Assembly (NCBI GenBank): GCA_030754885.1
Contig: JASLZL010000087.1
Span: 1 to 43,778 of the forward strand
DNA from: Rhodospirillales bacterium
GTDB lineage: Bacteria > Pseudomonadota > Alphaproteobacteria > Rhodospirillales > JASLLZ01
DNA length: 43,778 nt
Direction: 5' to 3'
The notes below the pieces were generated by a model. That model did no database searches and had not been told where the DNA came from. It was given only the letters and a program-made list of their open reading frames with translations. This document shows positions 34,066 through 43,137 of this stretch, piece after piece. Numbering within the stretch: position 1 is the stretch's first letter; each line of letters starts with the position of its first letter. A program made the translations under genes and the position numbers.

Positions 34066-35184
34066 ATGAGGATCCTCAGCGTATTCGGAACCCGACCCGA
34101 GGCCATCAAGATGGCGCCGGTGGTCAGGGCGTTGGCGGCCGAGACCAAAATTGAGTCCCGAGTCTGTGTCACCGCCCAGCACCGCGATATGCTCGACCAG
34201 GTCCTATCCCTGTTCGCCATCTCGGCGGACTATGACTTGGACATCATGCGGGCCGACCAGGACCTCACCCACATCACCCAGGCCGTGCTCGTCGGACTAG
34301 GCGGGGTCCTCGACGATTTCAAGCCCGATCGTGTGCTGGTGCACGGCGACACGACGACGACTCTGGCCGCCTCGTTGGCCGCTTTTTACCGCAAGATTCC
34401 GGTGGCTCATGTCGAGGCGGGCCTGCGCACGGGCGATATGGGTGCGCCGTGGCCCGAAGAGATGAACCGCAAGTTGGCCGACGGACTGGCCGACCTTCAC
34501 TTCGCGCCAACCGAAGGCGCGGCCCGCAATCTCAGTGGTGAGGGTATCGGGGAGGACCACATCAAAGTCACCGGAAACACCGTGATCGACGCGCTCTTGC
34601 ACGTCGCCGGGCTTCTCGGGGGTGACGACGTTCTGCGCGCCGCCCAAGCGGCCCGTTTTCCGTTCCTCGATGAGGGTCTGCTCCTTATCTTGGTCACCGG
34701 TCACCGGCGTGAGAGTTTTGGATCCGGGTTTGAGCGCATCTGCGCCGCCTTGGCCCGTCTTGGCGCGCGCGATGACGTTCAGATCGTCTACCCGGTCCAC
34801 CTGAACCCCAACGTCAAGGCCCCGGTGCACCGGTTGCTCGGCGGTCATGCGGGCATTCACCTGATCGAACCCTTGGACTATCTGCCGTTCGTGTTCCTGA
34901 TGAACCGCGCCCATCTCATCATCACCGATTCGGGCGGCATCCAAGAAGAGGCCCCTTCACTGGGCAAGCCGGTCCTCGTCATGCGCGACGTTACCGAGCG
35001 ACCCGAAGCCGTCGAAGCGGGGACCGTCAAACTGGTCGGAACGGACACCGAGGCCATTGTCGGCGCGTGCGAAAATCTGCTGACCGATAAGGCCGCCTAT
35101 CAGTCCATGAGCCGTGCCCATAACCCCTACGGCGACGGCAAGGCCAGCCTGAGAATCGTCAAGGAGATCCTGCGTGAAGCCTAA
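34066..35184 (+). CDS. wecB: UDP-N-acetylglucosamine 2-epimerase (non-hydrolysing)
   Basis: The product is 372 residues, the standard WecB length. The family motifs are intact: [14 protein letters not shown] at 7-20, [10 protein letters not shown] at about 91-100, [21 protein letters not shown] near 115-135, [10 protein letters not shown] near 210 and [30 protein letters not shown] near 285-315. It converts UDP-GlcNAc to UDP-ManNAc in the cytoplasm. It is the first gene of the polysaccharide cluster and overlaps wecC by 11 bp, which implies translational coupling. Together WecB and WecC produce UDP-ManNAcA. Confidence 0.96.
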   Translation: MRILSVFGTRPEAIKMAPVVRALAAETKIESRVCVTAQHRDMLDQVLSLFAISADYDLDIMRADQDLTHITQAVLVGLGGVLDDFKPDRVLVHGDTTTTLAASLAAFYRKIPVAHVEAGLRTGDMGAPWPEEMNRKLADGLADLHFAPTEGAARNLSGEGIGEDHIKVTGNTVIDALLHVAGLLGGDDVLRAAQAARFPFLDEGLLLILVTGHRRESFGSGFERICAALARLGARDDVQIVYPVHLNPNVKAPVHRLLGGHAGIHLIEPLDYLPFVFLMNRAHLIITDSGGIQEEAPSLGKPVLVMRDVTERPEAVEAGTVKLVGTDTEAIVGACENLLTDKAAYQSMSRAHNPYGDGKASLRIVKEILREA

Positions 35185-36424
35185 ACATGACACCGTCTGC
35201 GTCATAGGCCTCGGCTACGTCGGCCTGCCGATGGCGGCAATCCTGGCGAGCCGGGGTTTCGACGTCCTTGGCGTCGACGTCAATGCCGAAACGGTCGCGC
35301 TTATAAACCAGGGCAAAGTACATATCGTCGAGCCCGATCTCGACATCTTAGTCAATGGCGCCGTGGCCAGGGGCAAGCTCAAGGCCGCCACAAAGCCCGA
35401 ACCGGCGGACGCCTTTATCATCGCTGTGCCGACCCCCTTCGTCGATGACCACAAGCCCGACCTTTCGTACCTGAAGGAAGCGGCCGAAAGCGTCGCCGGG
35501 GTGCTCAAGGAGGGCGACCTTGTCATCATCGAATCGACCCTGCCGGTAGGAACCACCGAAGCCGTCTCGGCGTGGTTGGCCGAGGTACGGCCCGAACTGC
35601 GGTTTCCCCACCGGGACGGTTCCGAGGCCGACGTCCAGGTGGCGCACAGCCCCGAGCGCGTGCTGCCCGGGCGGATCTTGATGGAACTTGTTGGAAACGA
35701 CCGGGTGATCGGCGGAGTGAGCCCGTTGTGCGCAGAGCGGGCGGTGGATCTCTATCGCCGTTTCGTCAACGGCGAATGCCTGATCACAACGGCGCGCACC
35801 GCCGAGCTAGTCAAGCTGGCCGAAAACTCCTACCGCGACGTCAACATCGCCTTTGCCAACGAATTGTCGCGGGTCTGCGACCGTCTGGGCCTGAACGTGT
35901 GGGACGTAGTAGCTCTGGCCAACCACCATCCGCGCGTTGATATCTTGAAACCCGGGCCCGGCGTCGGCGGCCACTGCATCGCCGTCGATCCCTGGTTCAT
36001 AATCGATTCGGCGCCCGACGACACGCCGTTAATTCGCGCCGCCCGCAACGTCAACGACGCCAAGCCGGCCCACGTCGCGGCCCGGGTTCTGGCGGCGGCG
36101 GCCGAATTCCCAAATCCCCGCATCGCCTGCCTGGGTCTCTCCTACAAGGCCGATATCGACGACCTCCGGGAAAGTCCGGCGATCGAAATCGTACGCATCC
36201 TGGCGACGCAAGGAAAGGGCGACATCTTGGTCGTAGAACCCCATACCAGCCACTTGCCCGAATGCCTGGATTCCGTGGAACGGGTCGCGGCAGTGGACCT
36301 CGACCACGCCCTTGAAGCCGCCGACATCGTCGTCCTGCTGGTCGACCACAAGCCTTTCAAGGCCGTCGCGCCCGAGCGTCTTAAGGGAAAGGTCGTCATC
36401 GACACCCGCGGCCTGTGGCGGTGA
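35174..36424 (+). CDS. wecC: UDP-N-acetyl-D-mannosamine dehydrogenase
   Basis: The product is 416 residues from a GTG at 35174, with AAGGAG 7 nt upstream inside wec[13 protein letters not shown] at 10-21 is the NAD-binding loop, [10 protein letters not shown] at 120-129 and SPERVLPGR at 159-167 are substrate contacts, and Cys268 in [14 protein letters not shown] is the catalytic thiol of the nucleotide-sugar dehydrogenase family. [16 protein letters not shown] is the C-terminal NAD/UDP-binding motif. The pattern is WecC/EpsD-like, not UDP-glucose dehydrogenase. It oxidises UDP-ManNAc to UDP-ManNAcA. The GT39 gene follows after 10 bp. Confidence 0.95.
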   Translation: MKPKHDTVCVIGLGYVGLPMAAILASRGFDVLGVDVNAETVALINQGKVHIVEPDLDILVNGAVARGKLKAATKPEPADAFIIAVPTPFVDDHKPDLSYLKEAAESVAGVLKEGDLVIIESTLPVGTTEAVSAWLAEVRPELRFPHRDGSEADVQVAHSPERVLPGRILMELVGNDRVIGGVSPLCAERAVDLYRRFVNGECLITTARTAELVKLAENSYRDVNIAFANELSRVCDRLGLNVWDVVALANHHPRVDILKPGPGVGGHCIAVDPWFIIDSAPDDTPLIRAARNVNDAKPAHVAARVLAAAAEFPNPRIACLGLSYKADIDDLRESPAIEIVRILATQGKGDILVVEPHTSHLPECLDSVERVAAVDLDHALEAADIVVLLVDHKPFKAVAPERLKGKVVIDTRGLWR

Positions 36425-36434
36425 GCAACCCGCC

Positions 36435-38036
36435 ATGACCGTAAAAGGCTGGTCCCCGGCTTTGTGGGTCGCCGCCTGGCTTGCGTTGGTCCTGACAGCG
36501 CTGGCCACCCGCCCTTTGTTGCCGGTCGACGAGACCCGTTACCTGGGCGTCGCCTGGGAAATGTGGACAACCGGCGAGTTCCTGGTCCCCCACCTCAACG
36601 GTGAACCCTACAGCCACAAGCCGCCGCTTCTTTTCTGGCTGATCAATTTAAGCTGGGCGCTCTTTGGCGTCGGCGACGTAGCGGCGCGTCTGGTGGCACC
36701 CTTGTTCGCCCTTGGCAACCTGGTTTTGACCCACGTTCTGGCGCGCCGTTTGTGGCCGGACCGTCCCGAGGTGGCGATGCTGGCACCGATGATCCTGGCC
36801 GGCAGCCTGTTCTGGGGCGCCGTCGCCACCCTCACCTTCTTTGACATGGTGGTCGGATTTTTCACCCTAGCCGCCCTTGTCGGCGTTCTTGAAGCGTGTC
36901 GGCCCGGCAGCTGGCGGGGCTGGCTGATCACCGGACTGGCACTTGGCCTCGGCATCCTTGCCAAGGGGCCGGTGATCTTGGTCCACGTCCTGCCGGTGGC
37001 GCTCGCCGCGCCCTATTGGGCCGGGCCTTTTCGCCCGTCCTCGTGGCCGGCCTGGTACGCCGGCCTAATCGGCGCCGTTGTCCTCGGCGCAGCGCTGGCC
37101 CTGGCCTGGGCCCTGCCCGCGGCGAACGCCGGGGGTGAGGCTTACGCCGGCGCCATCCTGTGGGATCAGACGGCGGGGCGCGTTACCGATTCCTTCGCCC
37201 ACGGCAGTCCTTGGTGGTTCTATCTGGTAGCGGCGCCGGCTACCCTGCTGCCCTGGATCGTGTGGCCGCCTGTGTGGCGCGGCCTTGGGCGCGGCATTGC
37301 AGCCGAGCCGGGCGGCTGCTTTTGTCTGGCTTGGCTGATCCTCACCATCGCCGCGCTGTCGGCGATCAGCGGCAAGCAGCCCCATTACCTGATCCCGAGC
37401 CTGCCGGCGGCAGCGCTGCTCATCGCCGCCGCGATCGCGAACGCCGGTGCCAGATGGCGTTTCGACGCATTTCCCGCCGCCGTCCCCGCCGTCGCCGTTG
37501 TCTTCGCCCTACTTGTCGTGGCCGCCGCAACGCGGGCGGCCGATGGTTGGCTGCCCGACTGGGCAATAGATCTGGCACCCCTCGCCGGATTGCCGGCGGC
37601 CGCCGCTGCGGCGTTCGCCGTTTTATTTCCCCTTAGCCACCCCTTTCACCGAACGGCGACGATAACTGGCGCCACGGTGCTTTTGGTCATCGCCGCCCAT
37701 CTGACGGCGGCGCCTCATCTGGGGCGTGCCTTCGATCTGAAACCCCTGGCCATGCGGGTCGCCGAATTGCAGCGCACCGGCCATCCGGTCGCCCACATCT
37801 CCAAGTATCACGGCCAATACCACTTCCTCGGCCGCCTCAAGAAACCCGTCGCGGCGACCTGGGAGCACGACGTCGAGGCCTGGGCGGCGGCGCACCCCAC
37901 CGGCAAGGTGATCGCCTACCACGATCATGGCATCGGCGAAGGATCGCCCGAGTTCGTGCAAAAGTACCGCAACCGACAAGTGGCAATTTGGGATGCGGGT
38001 CAGGTGCTTGCCGACCCGACCCTCGTCAAGCGGTGA
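36435..38036 (+). CDS. GT39/ArnT-like membrane glycosyltransferase
   Basis: The product is 533 residues from the ATG at 36435. The first loop after helix 1 carries VDETRY (Asp32-Glu33), the catalytic acidic pair of GT-C enzymes of the ArnT/PMT family, followed by HLNGEPYSHKPPLLFWLI. About ten to eleven membrane segments follow to near residue 435. A periplasmic C-terminal domain (KPLAMRVAELQRTGHPVAHISKYHGQYHFLGRL) resembles that of ArnT proteins. These enzymes move a sugar from a polyprenyl phosphate carrier onto lipid A or a polysaccharide at the outer face of the inner membrane. The donor and acceptor are unknown. It ends the rightward wecB-wecC run. Confidence 0.87.
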   Translation: MTVKGWSPALWVAAWLALVLTALATRPLLPVDETRYLGVAWEMWTTGEFLVPHLNGEPYSHKPPLLFWLINLSWALFGVGDVAARLVAPLFALGNLVLTHVLARRLWPDRPEVAMLAPMILAGSLFWGAVATLTFFDMVVGFFTLAALVGVLEACRPGSWRGWLITGLALGLGILAKGPVILVHVLPVALAAPYWAGPFRPSSWPAWYAGLIGAVVLGAALALAWALPAANAGGEAYAGAILWDQTAGRVTDSFAHGSPWWFYLVAAPATLLPWIVWPPVWRGLGRGIAAEPGGCFCLAWLILTIAALSAISGKQPHYLIPSLPAAALLIAAAIANAGARWRFDAFPAAVPAVAVVFALLVVAAATRAADGWLPDWAIDLAPLAGLPAAAAAAFAVLFPLSHPFHRTATITGATVLLVIAAHLTAAPHLGRAFDLKPLAMRVAELQRTGHPVAHISKYHGQYHFLGRLKKPVAATWEHDVEAWAAAHPTGKVIAYHDHGIGEGSPEFVQKYRNRQVAIWDAGQVLADPTLVKR

Positions 38037-38042
38037 CGGCAA

Positions 38043-39149
38043 TTAAGAAGGCCGGGCGCACGAATGAATAACGCGGGCGGTGCGCCGCGCCGTCTCGTCC
38101 CACGAGAAATGACGAGCGCGGGCTTCGGCGCGGATGCCGAGACGGCGGCGCAAATCGGTGTCCCTCAGAACGGCGGCAATGCGCTCGGCCATTGCCGGGG
38201 TATCCCGGGGATCAAAGAATAGCGCCGCGTCACCCAACACCTCGGGCATGGCCGTAGCATCGGAACTGACGATGGGGGCGCCACAGGCCATGGCCTCGAC
38301 CAACGGATTGCCGAAGGTCTCGACAAGGGAAGGAAAGACAAAAAGGACGCAGCGCCGATAAAGATCGGCGAGTTCATGGGCCGGGACGTGACCAAGGAAC
38401 CGCACATGGCCGTCCAGGCCGCGTTCGGCAACGGTACGGTGCAGATCCCGGGCGTAGTCCGCGTCGAGCGCGCCGCCGGCGATCCGAAGGCTGATATGGG
38501 GAAATTCGCGACGCACGACGGCAAGCGCATCCAAAAGGCGGTGCAGGTTTTTCTGAATGTAGAGATCGGAAACCGCGAGCATGAAGTCCTCGCGTCTCTC
38601 GCCCGGCGGCGGTGGTGAAAATAGAGGATCGACGCCGTGATGGACGACCTCGACACGCCCGACAACGCTTGACGGAAGGCGCCGTGTAAGTGCCGCTCGC
38701 GCATAGTCGGAAACGGCGATGGCCCGGCGGCAGCACAGAAGTGACACCCAGGTCATGGCGCCTAGGGCCTTCCAATAAAGGCGCTTCGAGTAGCGCTTCT
38801 CGCTTTCCCCGACGGCCACGGCATTGCGCAACAAGACAACCGGGGCCGGCGCCAGCAAGGGTCCGAAGTTGGCCGGCGAATACGTCACCTCGGCGCCGAT
38901 ACGCTTCGCCAACAGGGGCAACGCTGTCTGCTCCCAGACCAAACGCCGCGTGAAGCCGTCGCGGAAACGCACGCTGTGCATGCGAACGCCGTCGGCCGGT
39001 TCGGGGAAAGCGGCCAACTGGTTCTCATGCAAGCAGAGATGGACCTCAAGGTCCGGATCGGCACCAAGCCGGGGCAGCAGATTGCGAAGATAGGTCACGC
39101 CGCCGCCGCTTTTGGCGTGAAGGGCGTTGATCAAAACCCGGACCGGCAT
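38043..39149 (-). CDS. GT4 family glycosyltransferase
   Basis: The product is 368 residues. I start at the ATG at 39149 (MPVRVLINALHAKSGGGVTYLRNLLP), with TAGGAG upstream at about 11 nt spacing; a GTG at 39173 is the alternative. The acceptor-side glycine loop SGGGVTYL is at 14-21. The donor-binding C-domain contains AVSDLYIQKNLHRLLDAL, FLGHVPAHELADLYRRC and the E-x7-E motif PSLVETFGNPLVEAMACGAPIVSSD. This is a retaining, GT-B fold enzyme using a nucleotide sugar in the cytoplasm. It is transcribed against the surrounding genes and is divergent from the next GT4 gene (50-bp gap). Confidence 0.9.
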   Translation of the reverse strand: MPVRVLINALHAKSGGGVTYLRNLLPRLGADPDLEVHLCLHENQLAAFPEPADGVRMHSVRFRDGFTRRLVWEQTALPLLAKRIGAEVTYSPANFGPLLAPAPVVLLRNAVAVGESEKRYSKRLYWKALGAMTWVSLLCCRRAIAVSDYARAALTRRLPSSVVGRVEVVHHGVDPLFSPPPPGERREDFMLAVSDLYIQKNLHRLLDALAVVRREFPHISLRIAGGALDADYARDLHRTVAERGLDGHVRFLGHVPAHELADLYRRCVLFVFPSLVETFGNPLVEAMACGAPIVSSDATAMPEVLGDAALFFDPRDTPAMAERIAAVLRDTDLRRRLGIRAEARARHFSWDETARRTARVIHSCARPS

Positions 39150-39199
39150 GATAAGGTTATCTCCTAGGCGCACCGGAAACTAAACTAGAAGACCGACAC

Positions 39200-40375
39200 G
39201 TGACCGACCAGGGCAAAAAGCTCCGCATTCTTTATTTGGTGACCGAGGACTGGTACTTCGTCTCTCATCGCCTTGGCCTGGCGCGGGCGGTACGCGACGC
39301 CGGATGCGACGTTACCGTCGTCACCCGCACCCGCGACCACGAGGACGTAATCCGCCGTGAAGGCTTCCGCTTGGTCTCATTTCTTCTGCCACGCAGTAAG
39401 TTTTCCCTTATCTCCGAGATCAAATCCATCGTCAACCTGATCCGGGTCTATCGCCAGGAACGTCCCGATTTGGTGCACCACGTGGCCCTCAAGCCAAGCC
39501 TCTACGGCTCGCTGGCGGCGTTGTTGGCATCCGTGCCGACGGTGGTCAATGCGATGACGGGATTGGGTTTCGTGTTTACGGCGGGACATTGGTTGCGCTC
39601 CGTGTTGCAACCATTGGTCAGGATTACCGGTCGTCTGCTTTTGTCGCGCGCCAACAGCCGCATCATCGTGCAAAATCCCAACGACATGGAAACCCTGGAG
39701 TCGGCCGGTATCATTCGCCACGGCCGCTCCAGCCTGATCCGGGGCTCGGGCGTCAATCTCCTTGAATTTCCACCGCAACCCGATCCAACCGGGGTGCCCA
39801 CCGTCGCCATGGTGTCGCGACTGTTGTGGAACAAAGGTGTCGGGGAACTGGTCGAGGCGGCGCGGATTCTGAGAAACCGGGGTTTCAAGATGCGGACGCT
39901 GCTCATCGGCATGCCTGATCCCGACAACCCGACCAGCATCTCCGAAGAACAGCTTTGCGAGTGGCACGACGACGCACTGGTTCAGTGGTGGGGGTATCGC
40001 GATTCCATCGCCGACGTGTGGCGCCAAGCCCACGTTGCCGTCCTGCCGTCCTACCGCGAGGGCCTGCCCAAGTCCTTGCTTGAGGCGGCGTCGTGCGCCC
40101 GGCCCATCGTCGCCACCGACGTTCCCGGCTGTCGTGAGATCGTCCGTCCCGGAGAGAACGGCATCTTGGTCCCCATTCACGATGCCCAGTCCCTCGCCGA
40201 CGCCTTGGAGACACTGCTCCGCGATGACAAACTACGCCGGGCCATGGGGGCGAAAAGCCGCGCCCTCGTAGAGGATCAATTCCACCAAGATCGGGTCGTT
40301 TCCGAAACCCTCAAGGTCTATGAATCCCTTTTGAACATGGACCTGCGCCCCCAAACTGGGCCTGATCAAATCTAG
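39200..40375 (+). CDS. GT4 family glycosyltransferase (PglA/TuaA-like)
   Basis: The product is 391 residues from a GTG at 39200; the ribosome site is weak. The N-terminal LYLVTEDWYFVSHRLGLARAVRDAGCDVTVVTR is typical of the GT4 branch that adds GalNAc, Gal or similar residues to undecaprenyl-linked sugars. MVSRLLWNKGVGELVEAARIL is the donor-domain start. The E-x7-E motif is PSYREGLPKSLLEAASCARPIVATDVPGCREIV. Its stop codon overlaps the stop of the convergent asnB gene by 4 bp. The exact linkage cannot be predicted. Confidence 0.9.
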   Translation: MTDQGKKLRILYLVTEDWYFVSHRLGLARAVRDAGCDVTVVTRTRDHEDVIRREGFRLVSFLLPRSKFSLISEIKSIVNLIRVYRQERPDLVHHVALKPSLYGSLAALLASVPTVVNAMTGLGFVFTAGHWLRSVLQPLVRITGRLLLSRANSRIIVQNPNDMETLESAGIIRHGRSSLIRGSGVNLLEFPPQPDPTGVPTVAMVSRLLWNKGVGELVEAARILRNRGFKMRTLLIGMPDPDNPTSISEEQLCEWHDDALVQWWGYRDSIADVWRQAHVAVLPSYREGLPKSLLEAASCARPIVATDVPGCREIVRPGENGILVPIHDAQSLADALETLLRDDKLRRAMGAKSRALVEDQFHQDRVVSETLKVYESLLNMDLRPQTGPDQI

Positions 40376-42279
40376 TATCCTGTCTGGCCTTGCCGCCAAG
40401 CCTGGAACATGAGGACGTTCCACAGGGCGTGATGACGCAGCCGGCGGCCCGACTGGTGCTCGCGCCACCACCGCCCAACCAAGGCGGCGTCGAAGATGCC
40501 CTGATCGCGCAACGCCGAATCGTTCAAGAGATCCCCGGCCCATTCGCGGAGCGGCCCGCGCAGCCACCCATGAATGGGCACCGCAAAGCCGGACTTGGGC
40601 CGGCCGGTGAACAGCGACGCCGGCAGGTACTTTTCGCCCACTGCCCCGAGCACCCGCTTGCGCCGGCCGCCCGAAACCTTGAGCGGTCTGGCCAGGCGCC
40701 AGGCAAAGGCGACCACCTCGTGGTCAAGGAGCGGCACTCGCACCTCAAGGCCAACCGACATGCTGGCACGGTCCACCTTAGTCAGGATGTCGTCGGGCAG
40801 ATACCCAATGGTGTCCTGGATTTGCATGCGCTCCACCGCGTCGTCGAGTGACGGCAGCGGAGACGGGTTTGGCTCACGTTCGCCCACAACCAATCGCGTC
40901 GTGTCAATTCCCGGCCCAGTAAGAAGGCGATAGGCCTGGACCTCATCATCGAGGGCCAGAAGAGCCGCGGCCTTGTGCGCCTTCTCTCCCGCCTGGCGGA
41001 CTCCGAGGACACCGGCCAGGCGATCCCACAGCGCCGGCGGCACCGCGGTGACGGCGCCCGCCCCGGCACGTCTAATGGGGCGCGGGATGCGGCTCAGCCG
41101 GGGCCAGTGATGCTCGGCCCAGGTGTAACGGTTGTAGCCGCCGAAGACCTCGTCACCGCCGTCGCCGCTGAGCGCCACGGTGACGCTTTGGCGCGCCAGG
41201 CGGGATACCAGCAAGCTTGGAATTTGTGACGAATCGGCAAACGGTTCGTCGTAGCAGCGCGCCACGCCGGATACATGATCCAGGGTCTCGGCCGGCGACA
41301 GCCTGATCTCGTGGTGTTCGGTGCCCAGGTATTCCGCGACGCCGGCGGCGTCCGCCCGCTCGTCAAAATCGGTCTCGGCAAATCCAACGGTGAAGGTCTT
41401 CACCGGCGCCGCACCCTGGGCCCGCATGAACGCCGCCATCATCGCCGAGTCCATGCCGCCGGAAAGAAACAGCCCAACCGGCACGTCGGCCACCAGTCGG
41501 CGGCCGACGGCCCGGGTGAGAAGGCTGTCCAGGCCCTCGACGGCCTCGTCCATATCGGTGATGTCACGCTTCTGTCCGGCGATGTCCCCCATGTCCCAAT
41601 AGCGTGTTATAGCCGGCGTCTTACCGTCCTCGAAGGTGAGCACGGTACCCGGTTCCAACTTGTGCGCCCCTTTCCAGATACACATCGGTGACGGCACGTA
41701 AGATAGCCGGGCAAAGGCGGCCAGGGCATCCCGGTCGATCTCGGGCGTCCAGCCCGGATGTTCGACGAAGGCCTTGAGTTCGGACGCGAAGAGAAAAAGT
41801 CCGTCCGCCCGGGCCCAGTAGAGCGGCTTGATACCCATGCGGTCGCGGGCCAGGGTAAGGCGTCGCTCGACCCGGTCCCAAAGGGCGAAGGCAAACATGC
41901 CGTTGCATCGCTCGACGGCCTCGGCCACCCCCCACTCGGCGCAGGCATGGAGCAAAACTTCGGTATCCGAGCCGCCGCGAAACCGCTGCCCCTTCGCTTC
42001 CAGCGAGGCGCGCAGGTCCCCGGTGTCGTAAATCTCACCGTTGTAGGTCAGGACCAAGCGACCGTCGTCGGACACCATGGGCTGGTGCCCGGCCTGGGAC
42101 AAATCGCGGACGGCGAGGCGACGATTAGCCAAGGCAACACCGGTTTCGGAATCGGTCCACACGCCGCCGTCATCGGGACCCCGGTGGCGCAACGTCTCGT
42201 TCATGGCCCGGGCCATTTTCTCGAGACGCTGCGCCGATCCGCCATGACGCCCATCGACGAAGCCGGCAATCCCGCACAT
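40372..42279 (-). CDS. asnB: Asparagine synthase-type glutamine amidotransferase (AsnB family)
   Basis: The product is 635 residues. Cys2 (MCGIAGFVDG) is the N-terminal glutaminase nucleophile, and RHRGPDD, LTYNGEIYDT and GSDTEVLLHACAEWG are class II glutaminase contacts. The synthetase domain has the PP-loop LFLSGGMDSAMMAAFM and the motif ALSGDGGDEVFGGYNRY. Such genes within polysaccharide loci often amidate uronic acids and do not make free asparagine. A WecB-WecC pair making ManNAcA lies nearby, so a uronamide product is a reasonable inference. It converges on the GT4 gene and lies 3 bp downstream of the GT2 stop. Confidence 0.92.
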   Translation of the reverse strand: MCGIAGFVDGRHGGSAQRLEKMARAMNETLRHRGPDDGGVWTDSETGVALANRRLAVRDLSQAGHQPMVSDDGRLVLTYNGEIYDTGDLRASLEAKGQRFRGGSDTEVLLHACAEWGVAEAVERCNGMFAFALWDRVERRLTLARDRMGIKPLYWARADGLFLFASELKAFVEHPGWTPEIDRDALAAFARLSYVPSPMCIWKGAHKLEPGTVLTFEDGKTPAITRYWDMGDIAGQKRDITDMDEAVEGLDSLLTRAVGRRLVADVPVGLFLSGGMDSAMMAAFMRAQGAAPVKTFTVGFAETDFDERADAAGVAEYLGTEHHEIRLSPAETLDHVSGVARCYDEPFADSSQIPSLLVSRLARQSVTVALSGDGGDEVFGGYNRYTWAEHHWPRLSRIPRPIRRAGAGAVTAVPPALWDRLAGVLGVRQAGEKAHKAAALLALDDEVQAYRLLTGPGIDTTRLVVGEREPNPSPLPSLDDAVERMQIQDTIGYLPDDILTKVDRASMSVGLEVRVPLLDHEVVAFAWRLARPLKVSGGRRKRVLGAVGEKYLPASLFTGRPKSGFAVPIHGWLRGPLREWAGDLLNDSALRDQGIFDAALVGRWWREHQSGRRLRHHALWNVLMFQAWRQGQTGY

Positions 42280-42282
42280 CTC

Positions 42283-43137
42283 TCAGCGCCCTTCCAGCCG
42301 TGCCGAGGCGGAGAACTGCATCAGCAAGGAGAACAACCGATTGAAGACGCCGTCCGGCAAAAGCCGGTGCCCGGCCAGAAGACCCAACAGCAGCCAGACG
42401 GAATAGGCCCGGGGCCGGGCGCGCCAATGCCGCCAGATACCCATCATCGCCCGGAGACGATAGAGCGCCGGATTGCGTTCCTGGATGGCGCGCCAAAGCT
42501 GGCCATGCAGGCGATTGGAAATGCTTTGCAGCATGCCGCCGGAACTGACCCGGTAAACGAACAAGGGTTCGGGCACGGCGACGCCATGAAGCCCGCCCCC
42601 GCCCAGGCGGATGTTGAATTCCCAATCTTCGTAGCCTTGGCGCATGGTTTCGTCGTAGCCGCCGCCGGACTCCCAGGTGGCGCGGCGCAGGAGCAAACAG
42701 TAGGGAAGCTGGTTGAGGAAAAGCTGGGTGAAGAAATTATAATCCTTGCGAAGGACGCCGCTTCTCTCGCCGGTGAGGTGCAGGTGGCAAAACGCATATG
42801 CGGCGTCGGATTGGGCGTCGAGGGCCTGAAGCGTCTTTTCCAAAAAGGCCGCCTCAAGGCGGTCGTCGCAATCCAACGGCACCAAAAACGCGCCCCGCGC
42901 CGCTGCCATGCCGGCGTTGCGCGCCGCCGCCAGGCCACGGTTCTCCTGGCGCACGAGCTGGACATCGCCAAGGCCCTCAAGGACACTAAGGGTCGTCGGA
43001 TCGTCGGACCCATCGTCGACGACAATGACCTCGAAATCACGGAATGTTTGGATGTCGAGAGAGGCCAACGCGCCCGGCAAATCGGCGCCGCCATTGAAGC
43101 ACGGAATGACCACGCTGACACACGGCGCCTCAGTCAT
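42283..43137 (-). CDS. GT2 family glycosyltransferase
   Basis: The product is 284 residues from the ATG at 43137 (MTEAPCVSVVIPCFNGGADLPGAL). This start codon overlaps the upstream GT4 stop by several bases, so I reject a longer open frame to 43272. GT-A fold motifs are VIVVDDGSDD at 37-46, ENRGLAAARNAGMAAARG at 65-82 and the D-x-D-like LDCDD with Asp89 to Asp92 for metal and UDP-sugar binding. GYEDWEFNIRLG near 170 holds the catalytic-base E-D-W motif. It is an inverting transferase acting in the cytoplasm on the growing glycan. Confidence 0.9.
   Translation of the reverse strand: MTEAPCVSVVIPCFNGGADLPGALASLDIQTFRDFEVIVVDDGSDDPTTLSVLEGLGDVQLVRQENRGLAAARNAGMAAARGAFLVPLDCDDRLEAAFLEKTLQALDAQSDAAYAFCHLHLTGERSGVLRKDYNFFTQLFLNQLPYCLLLRRATWESGGGYDETMRQGYEDWEFNIRLGGGGLHGVAVPEPLFVYRVSSGGMLQSISNRLHGQLWRAIQERNPALYRLRAMMGIWRHWRARPRAYSVWLLLGLLAGHRLLPDGVFNRLFSLLMQFSASARLEGR

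Noticed and set aside
36312-36434. N-terminal extension of the GT39 protein into wecC
   Set aside because: The extension is Ser/Arg/Pro-rich shadow sequence; the first membrane helix and catalytic loop follow the ATG at 36435.
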